Shown here one piece after another: positions 56,619 through 64,000 of a DNA stretch of 64,000 nucleotides. The position numbers and the translations under genes are program-made. Positions within the stretch are counted from its first letter, which is position 1, and each line of letters opens with the position of its first letter. The stretch lies in NCBI GenBank assembly GCA_054601695.1, contig BAAHQB010000019.1, forward strand, positions 124,001-188,000, given 5' to 3'. This DNA is from Amorphochlora amoebiformis. Taxonomy: Eukaryota; Cercozoa; Chlorarachniophyceae. The notes beneath the pieces were generated by a model. That model saw nothing but the letters and a program-made list of their open reading frames with translations. It did not search any database and was not told the DNA's origin.

Positions 56619-57022
56619 ACTTACACCGTCGCAAACTCACCGTTTCGGACTTTTTTTAGCTTATTTTCGTTTTTTCTATCATCTCTCTCTGGTTTAAAAC
56701 TCTGTATTTCGATCTACAGACTCTCTATCTCGCTCTAATATTCCTTCTATCTATCTCGCACATAGTCTCTCTCTCTTTCTCTTTTCCTCTCTTACTATTC
56801 TCTCTCCTTCTCTCCCTCACTCGCCGGTTTCTTTGTCTCTTAGGTGTCGATGTATCTTTTTTGTTTCTCTCTCTCTCTCTCTCTTCTGGTGAGACTGAGA
56901 GTGTATGAATGGGTAGGCGCTGGCTAAGATATCTGAGGAGAGAGAGAGGATTGTGAAGTGGACGGTGGACCTCTACCCTGAGAAGTCTGCAAATCGAATT
57001 ATATACTCTCTCCTGCTATCCT
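49875..57022 (+). CDS. Patatin-like (PNPLA, ATGL/adiponutrin type) lipase
   Basis: Predicted Ser-Asp dyad lipase or phospholipase. Exons: 49875-50015 (ATG), 50243-50299, 50873-50922, 51109-51184, 51339-51419, 52442-52517, 53696-53739, 53926-53993, 54771-54805, 55600-55656, 56284-56424 and 56917 to about 57022. Landmarks: [20 protein letters not shown] (oxyanion region), [11 protein letters not shown] (G-x-S-x-G nucleophile formed across the splice), [32 protein letters not shown] (D-G-G catalytic Asp), [16 protein letters not shown] and [12 protein letters not shown], typical of ATGL/adiponutrin enzymes. Phases agree except between 50299 and 50873, where an exon near 50335-50400 is unresolved. 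A hydrophobic segment ([19 protein letters not shown]) and a Pro-rich exon follow. The 3' end is not found. Confidence 0.87.
51940..52228 (+). repeat. Left arm of large inverted repeat
   Basis: About 290 bp with a (GA)n-rich core and unique flanks (for example AAAATCTTTTTTGATATTGA). It is the reverse complement of 53332-53628 with only a few differences, for instance around GAGTGAGTTCGG and ACACAGACAG. The arms sit in two consecutive introns of the patatin gene. Confidence 0.93.
52442..52517 (+). other. Patatin catalytic-Asp exon enclosed by an inverted repeat
   Basis: Encodes [20 protein letters not shown] ending at Met-Ile-Thr, with the D-G-G motif of the Ser-Asp dyad. The acceptor AAAG| gives the phase-2 join to exon 51339-51419, and the donor is GTACTC. 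The exon lies in the 1.1-kb spacer between two 290-bp inverted arms (51940-52228 and 53332-53628). Confidence 0.88.
53332..53628 (-). repeat. Right arm of large inverted repeat
   Basis: Near-identical reverse complement of 51940-52228. I see no transposase ORF between the arms and no clear target-site duplication, though the TA-rich ends would hide one. Confidence 0.93.
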
Positions 57023-57648
57023 TTATATATGCATATATATATATATATATATATACATATATATATGTATATATATACATATATATATATAACATAGTAC
57101 ATTTTCAATATTACTTATATGTATGTGTTTATAATGTATATCTGATGTTTATATACATGCTTATATATATAAAAATAGTATATATTATATGTATATATAT
57201 ATATATATATATGTATTCAAAAGTATATTTATAAAAAAAAAATTGAAATTTGTGTACATTTTCATACATATATTTATATATGTAAATGTATATATATATT
57301 TACATATATATATATATAATCTTAAAATACATATGTATTTATTCATGTATTAATTCTGTGATATATATGTATATGTATATATGTATATATATATATATAT
57401 ATATAATATATATATATATATATTATACACATATATACTTAAGTATAGTCGATATATTTGAATTTTAAGTTCAGGAGCATACGTATAACTATATGTGTAC
57501 ATTTGTATTATTCGTGACACACTATGTGTATAATCTAGCATATATATATATAAGATATATATATACATATATATATATATATGTATATGTATATAAATTC
57601 ATATATGTATATTATATATACATATACATATATATATGTGCATGTATA

Positions 57649-57679
<31 letters not shown>

Positions 57680-57774
57680 AATATATATTTATATATATAT
57701 ATTTAAATGCATTTATATTTACTATAGACCCCTCGTACAATCCATAGAGCGAATAATTGGTACCCACCCACATC

Positions 57775-58590
57775 TCAAACCCTAACCCTAACCCTAACCC
57801 TAGCCCAAACGCTAACCCTAATCCTAACCCTAACCCTAACCCTAACCTTAACCCTAACCTAACCCTAACCCTAACCCTAATCCTAACCTTAACCCTAACC
57901 CTAGTCGAACCCCACCCAACCCGTAAAGTTAACCTAACCCTACTCAAACCCTAATCTTTCCGTACCCACCATCACTAACTCAACTCTAACCCTAACCCTA
58001 ACCCTAACCTAACCCTAACCCTAATCGAACCCTAACCCTAACCCTAACCTTGACCCTAACCGTAACCCTAACCCTAACCCTAACCCTAATACAATACCGG
58101 TAAGCCCAAGTATAAGGTTAGCATTAACCCTAACCTTAACCCTAACCCTAAATCTGATCCTATCGAACCTGATCGAACCCTACCCAGTAAGCTTAAGATT
58201 AACGTAACCCGAACCCTAACCCTAACCCTAACCCTAACACTAACCCGTACCCGAACCCGAACCCGAACCCCTAACCCTAGTCGAACCCTATCCGAACCCC
58301 ACCCAACCTGTAAAGTTAAAACCTAACCCTAATCAAACCTTAATCCACCCGCACAGGTAAACCTGACACCATCACTAACTCAACTCTAACCCTAACCCTA
58401 ACCCTAACCTAACCCTAATCCTAATCGAACCCTAACCCTAACCTTGACCCTAGCCTTAACCCTAACCCTAACCATTATATCACCCTACCTGTAAGCTCGA
58501 ATGTAAGCTCGAGTCCCTAACCCTAACCCTAACCTAACCCTAACCCTAACCCTAACCCTAACCCTAACCCTAACCCTAACTGCCGCACGC
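57775..58590 (+). repeat. CCCTAA interstitial telomere-like array
   Basis: About 800 bp of CCCTAA units with CGAACC, CCCGAA and CCTTAA variants and short unique breaks (AAGCTTAAG, ACTGCCGCACGC). Its orientation is opposite to the array at 36003-37440. No chromosome end is implied because coding exons follow to the right. Confidence 0.95.
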
Positions 58591-58766
58591 CTAAGTGTAA
58601 GGATACTTTAAGGGTACGGTCGAATCCGGTCGAAAGCTATCGACGTTTGCTTTATTGTATTTGTCTGTATCATATGGAGGTCGGTTCAACTAAATAGCTG
58701 AATAATGTGTGTGTGGATGTATGTAGTGTGTAGATGTATGTAGTGTGTATATGTTTCAATGTGGGT

Positions 58767-58808
<42 letters not shown>

Positions 58809-59179
58809 TGTATATATTTATATATATATATATATATGTATGTAGATATATGTAGTACATATGTGTATGTCTGTATAATTTCAAGGCAGCTGTAGATATA
58901 TGGTATGTGTATATTAATAGGAATATGTGCGTGTGTACATATAATTTACGTATGTTGTTTGTACACATATAGACGTATGTACGTGAAAATGTAAGGATAT
59001 ATATATCTACATATATATATATATATAAATATATATGTATAGTCATATTATGTATGTACATATATGTGTACGTGTAAAAATATGCATGTGAGTGCATGTG
59101 TACATATATGGATATATGTTTTTGCATATATATATATATGTATATATATACATATATATATATATATATACTATGTATT

Positions 59180-59458
59180 ATGGCCAGACAATATATATAT
59201 ACACATACGTATGTATGTATATATATTTACATATATATTTATGTATGTTGTCTGACCATATATATATGTACATATGTATATACATATATATACATATACA
59301 TATATATATGGTCAGACAACATACACTACATACATATACATACATATATATATATATTATACATGCATACATACATATATATATATATACATAATAATAC
59401 AAGATAAAATATATCCATGTATGCATATATACATATATATAGATATATATAATATATG

Positions 59459-59495
<37 letters not shown>

Positions 59496-59515
59496 GTTGT
59501 CTAACCATAATACAT
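59180..59515. repeat. Four alternating copies of a GTTGTCTGACCATA motif
   Basis: GGCCAGACAAT (about 59181), GTTGTCTGACCATA (about 59247), TGGTCAGACAAC (about 59308) and GTTGTCTAACCATA (about 59494) alternate in orientation, with TA tracts between them. Adjacent copies can pair into long hairpins with (TA)n stems. Confidence 0.8.
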
Positions 59516-59519
59516 AGTT

Positions 59520-59569
<50 letters not shown>

Positions 59570-59577
<8 letters not shown>

Positions 59578-59751
59578 TTATACAGCCTAGTAGCATTATT
59601 GTTAATATGTATATATGTATATATATATAATAATATATATATATATATATATATCATACACAGGCCAATAGCCTTATTGTTACTGTACTTGGAGCCGCTT
59701 TTATTATACATATATTATGCACATTTAAATATATGTTTATATATATTACAC

Positions 59752-59787
<36 letters not shown>

Positions 59788-59887
59788 GTATATATATATA
59801 TATATATATTATATACAGACCAATAGCCTTACTGTTACTGTACCTGGAACCAGCTCTAAAGTTACTTCTCTTCACTTTAATTGGAGG

Positions 59888-59921
<34 letters not shown>

Positions 59922-59982
59922 CTTCTCTTGACTTTAATTGGAGGTCATATCACACTTATATGTATGTATACATTCATACATA

Positions 59983-60014
<32 letters not shown>

Positions 60015-60150
60015 TACTCCTCTTGACTTTAATTGGAGGTTATATCACTCCCATATGTATGTGTATATTCATATATATATATATATATGTATTTCACATA
60101 TATGTATATATAATATAATACTTCTCTTCACTTTAATGGGAGATAATGTA
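59570..60150 (+). repeat. Ladder of partial exon copies separated by TA
   Basis: The 5' half of exon 59819-59886 (CCAATAGCCTTATTGTTACT) is also present near 59664 and, decayed, near 59583. Its 3' half plus donor (CTTCACTTTAATTGGAGGT) recurs near 59925, 60018 and 60122. The copies are separated by (TA)n and lose similarity with distance. Confidence 0.85.
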
Positions 60151-60175
60151 ACTCTCATATGTATGTATACATTCC

Positions 60176-60213
<38 letters not shown>

Positions 60214-60248
60214 TATTAGCATGTCAAAATGTAGTATCCTATCAGTAT

Positions 60249-60284
<36 letters not shown>

Positions 60285-60361
60285 ATCTATATTTATAATG
60301 TATAAATAGATATATTATATAGACATACTATCAAATGTATTTTACAAATGTAAACATGTAT

Positions 60362-60397
<36 letters not shown>

Positions 60398-60463
60398 AAT
60401 ATACATATAACTTATATATATATAGATATTGTGCTTATATACGTATTATATATACATATACAT

Positions 60464-60498
<35 letters not shown>

Positions 60499-60751
60499 TA
60501 TATTATTAGTTATTCAAGCTGGTGTCCATGCCTTGGCTTTCAACGACAAGAAATCCGCTATGTTAGCAATAAAGAGGTAAAAATATGTATATATAGATAC
60601 GTCCATATACATATGTATGTATGAATATATATATATATATATGCTATTATATATATATATATATATAGTATATATATATATATATGTATACACGTATACA
60701 TGTATATACATACATATATATACATATATTTATATATATACATATATATAT

Positions 60752-60794
<43 letters not shown>

Positions 60795-61124
60795 ATATAT
60801 ATTCGTGTGTGTATGTATATTTATCTACAATATTTTATATTATACATGTATATATATATATATGTATAATATAATTATATATATATATATAATACATATG
60901 TGTACATATATGTAAATATTCACATGTGTATATGTGCACATAAATGTAAAATACACATATATATTATATATAATATATATATATATATATAATTTACATA
61001 TATATGTATATATTATACTATACGTATATAATATATATATGTATGTGTGTGTGTGTATTGGTATGCATATATATGTACGGAAATATACTTACACATTGAA
61101 TACTTGAATGTATATATACATTTA

Positions 61125-61171
<47 letters not shown>

Positions 61172-61244
61172 ATATATACATATATGTATATACATATAGA
61201 TATATTTTTGTATATTTTAATACATATATATATATATATATATA

Positions 61245-61296
<52 letters not shown>

Positions 61297-61437
61297 TATA
61301 TAACAGGGCTAAAAAGAATGTTAAGACTGAATTGGCTTCAATGAAAGGTATGCAAACATACGAACTATATTATAACATCTAAGCAAATATATACAAAACT
61401 ATCGCAAATACATACATTCATAAGAATGTATACACAC

Positions 61438-61471
<34 letters not shown>

Positions 61472-61542
61472 GAAATATCTTCATATATATATATATATAT
61501 ATATATAACGTGTTTTATACATGTACATACACACACACACAC

Positions 61543-61584
<42 letters not shown>

Positions 61585-61663
61585 TTATATGTGCATTTTT
61601 ATATATACATATATATATATATGTATGTACATATATATAAATATATCTACATAATATACGTAA

Positions 61664-61698
<35 letters not shown>

Positions 61699-61732
61699 AT
61701 ATATATATATGTATATAATATACATATATATA

Positions 61733-61773
<41 letters not shown>

Positions 61774-62046
61774 TACTGTACAAAATATGTCTGTACGTAA
61801 TATAATGTATATACACAGACACATATATATATATATGTAAGTAAATATTATACCTGCAATATACCAGCTCTTACAAGGCACGTACCCGCAGCGCTAAATC
61901 CTTATCACGTCTTAGCAACACCACGATCAAGGTCTATAAAGTCATCTACATATGTATAATATATGAATATTATATATATACATATTTATATATATATATA
62001 TGTACATACACTACTGACAAAGATGTATAATATATGCATATGTAAC

Positions 62047-62078
<32 letters not shown>

Positions 62079-62224
62079 ATATATTTATATATATATATAT
62101 ATGTTATGTATTTGAGCAATATGTACACTAGCGTACATGTTATCTGTACATGTTTGTAAAGTCATATATATATATATATATAAATATATTTATAATTACA
62201 TTTGACTAGATTAATACATATGTA

Positions 62225-62255
<31 letters not shown>

Positions 62256-62268
62256 GTAGTTATACATT

Positions 62269-62299
<31 letters not shown>

Positions 62300-62448
62300 T
62301 TGTATGTGTGTTTATATATATACCTACATGCGTGTGTGTATGTAATATATATATATATATATGTAATTGTGTACATATTTATATATACATATTATTTTTA
62401 CATATATACATGAAAACACGTATATATATATGTATGTGTGTATATATG

Positions 62449-62501
<53 letters not shown>

Positions 62502-62552
62502 TACATAGAGCTCTCATGCGAAAGGGTGGAAGTCTCAAAGTACCTGGAAAGG
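59819..62552 (+). CDS. Further plus-strand exons, same gene as patatin or a separate one
   Basis: Exons 59819-59886 ([20 protein letters not shown]), 60519-60576 ([19 protein letters not shown]), 61307-61347 ([13 protein letters not shown]), 61868-61931 ([20 protein letters not shown]) and 62509-62552 ([14 protein letters not shown]). The last four join in phase (1-2, 2-1, 1-2, 2-1) with consensus-like sites. The first ends in phase 2 and does not join the second directly. A helical basic stretch around [19 protein letters not shown] faintly recalls ESCRT-III proteins. I recognise no family with confidence. Start and stop are not seen. Confidence 0.55.
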
Positions 62553-62745
62553 GTAATATAATATTATATATATATATATATGTATTTTATTTTAATTACA
62601 TATATTATTTTCATATGTATACAAATATACAAATATACATATATACATATAATATATATATATATATAGATAAATATTTATTAGCAACTTATATACATGC
62701 AACAAATGTATATACAGTTGTATGTATAGTTAATATATTTTTACG

Positions 62746-62782
<37 letters not shown>

Positions 62783-62853
62783 CGTTATTATATATATATA
62801 TATATATATATATTATTTATGTACGTGTACACATTTACATACGCACACACATA

Positions 62854-62904
<51 letters not shown>

Positions 62905-63914
62905 ACATATATATATATATATATTATATATATATATACATTATGTATGTATACATATTTATATAATTATAAATATATGTATATACATTTATATATAAAT
63001 ATATTCATACACATATATGTCTACATGTACATAGGTATATGCATATATATATATATATACACATATATATTGTGAAGGTATACATAAATACATATGAATA
63101 CATTATACACATTCTTTCCTAAAAATAGTCAATGTATATAAACATGTGTAGACTAGAAAAGCGTATTTTTTTAAAAAAAGTATTAAATTCAGATTCACAC
63201 TACCGCTCACCTCGCGTAAGCATTATACGCGAGAGATCGCTGTCCTATCGTGTCCTCCAACATTCACTGTGACCACGGCCGTTAAATCTAGCTCTCAAGT
63301 AGTCTCCAGAGTAGTCTGTGCGTTTTAATACTGATATCCATGTATACATCTAGTATATGTATCTATGCATATTCATATATCCATGTATTTGTGTATCCAT
63401 GCATATTCTTATACCAATGTATATATGTATATATGTATATTCATATATCCATGTACATCGACATGTACATATGCATATTCATATTTCCATGTATATATGT
63501 ATATATGCATATACCTAGTGTATATATGTGTATATGCATATTCATACATCCATGTATGTACACATGGATCTAGTGGATCTAGTGGATATATGAATTTTCA
63601 CATATATATATATATATTTATATATATACTACATACTGCGTTAACTTGGCTGCATGATTCGAAATTTATTATTAAGTATCAAAGCCAGTATTCAATGTCT
63701 AGATCACTATGATCGCGAAAATTACTAGAATTAGACTAGTACTATTATGGTTTGTAATGTTACACTAGTACATACTAGCTAGACTAGACATATCTAGATA
63801 TGTGATAGTTTTTCGTACGACAGTGATTATGTCATCGCGGCGCGATGGCTCATTGATGTGTTTGAGCTATGCATATCAATGTCAAATATTTTGTTGCGTA
63901 GATACGGTGCAGTT
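62553..63914. other. Non-coding stretch with ATT and CATATTCATATATCCATG repeats
   Basis: Contains (ATT)n at about 62750-62795, TA tracts, a unique AT-rich segment (63120-63330) and a minisatellite of CATATTCATATATCCATGTA-like units at 63340-63575. From 63640 to 63900 there are many CTAG and TCTAGAT words. No exon was supported. Confidence 0.6.
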
Positions 63915-63973
63915 TCATTCAGAAGCCTCTGTTTCATCGTCACCACCAGCGATTACGAGGTCATCGTCAATTC
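63915..63973 (-). CDS. Last exon of a minus-strand gene entering from the right
   Basis: The acceptor TATGCAG| is followed by an open segment, IDDDLVIAGGDDETEASE, and a TGA stop. It is an acidic C-terminus. Upstream exons lie beyond 64000. The function cannot be told. The gene converges on the plus-strand exons ending at 62552. Confidence 0.65.
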
Positions 63974-64000
63974 CTGCATATGAAATTGTTGGAATATTTT

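Larger units (their letters stand above)
57023..59818. other. Gene-free stretch: TA tracts, CCCTAA array, 12-bp motif set
   Basis: Holds TA microsatellites (57023-57720), the CCCTAA array (57775-58590), a short AT-rich unique stretch (58590-58990) and four alternately oriented GTTGTCTGACCATA-like motifs (59180-59515). No exon could be supported. It is probably an intron of the plus-strand gene or intergenic. Confidence 0.6.

Overview
The window is nuclear DNA of an intron-rich eukaryote, probably a protist or alga; I cannot name the species. Reasons: GT-AG introns joining coding pieces of 20-180 nt, a tRNA gene with internal Pol III boxes and a T-run terminator, TTAGGG-type telomere-like arrays, a calpain, a C2H2 zinc-finger protein, a PTEN-type phosphatase and an ATGL/adiponutrin-type patatin. 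Most of the sequence is microsatellite, chiefly (TA)n, with (GA)n/(CT)n, (CG)n, (ATT)n and TTAGGG derivatives. The long low-complexity open frames (Tyr-Ile, Ala-Arg, Arg-Glu, Ser-Leu) are repeat translations, not genes. The non-repetitive islands, read with splice sites, are mostly exons, and in most cases the phases fit exactly from one island to the next.

Layout, left to right. 351-14411 (-): calpain-like cysteine protease, 3' end cut by the window edge, Cys-His-Asn triad intact. 15271-18935 (-): C2H2 zinc-finger protein. 18960-20100: gene-poor stretch with a decayed ORF that may be retroelement-derived. 20403-21346: an almost pure (CG)n tract of 944 bp. 22010-22890: dispersed minisatellite built on a GGCGCC hairpin. 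23245-23317 (-): tRNA-Ile(UAU). 23438-33577 (+): unrecognised gene of about 15 exons whose last intron holds a 34-copy array with an inverted block. 34026-49720 (-): PTEN-like phosphatase with C2 domain, 29 phase-consistent exons, TTAGGG arrays in its introns. 49875-57022 (+): patatin-like (PNPLA) lipase, with one catalytic exon enclosed by a 290-bp inverted repeat. 57775-58590: CCCTAA array. 59819-62552 (+): further exons, same gene or another. 63915-63973 (-): last exon of a gene entering from the right.

Organisation: the plus-strand gene at 23-33 kb and the PTEN-like gene converge tail to tail with about 450 bp between stop codons. The PTEN-like and patatin genes start head to head with about 155 bp between their first visible coding bases, which suggests a shared promoter for two enzymes of lipid signalling and turnover. 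Introns make up roughly 90 percent or more of each gene and are mostly (TA)n.

Exon calls rest on reading splice sites, phases and family motifs by eye. No transcript or database was available.
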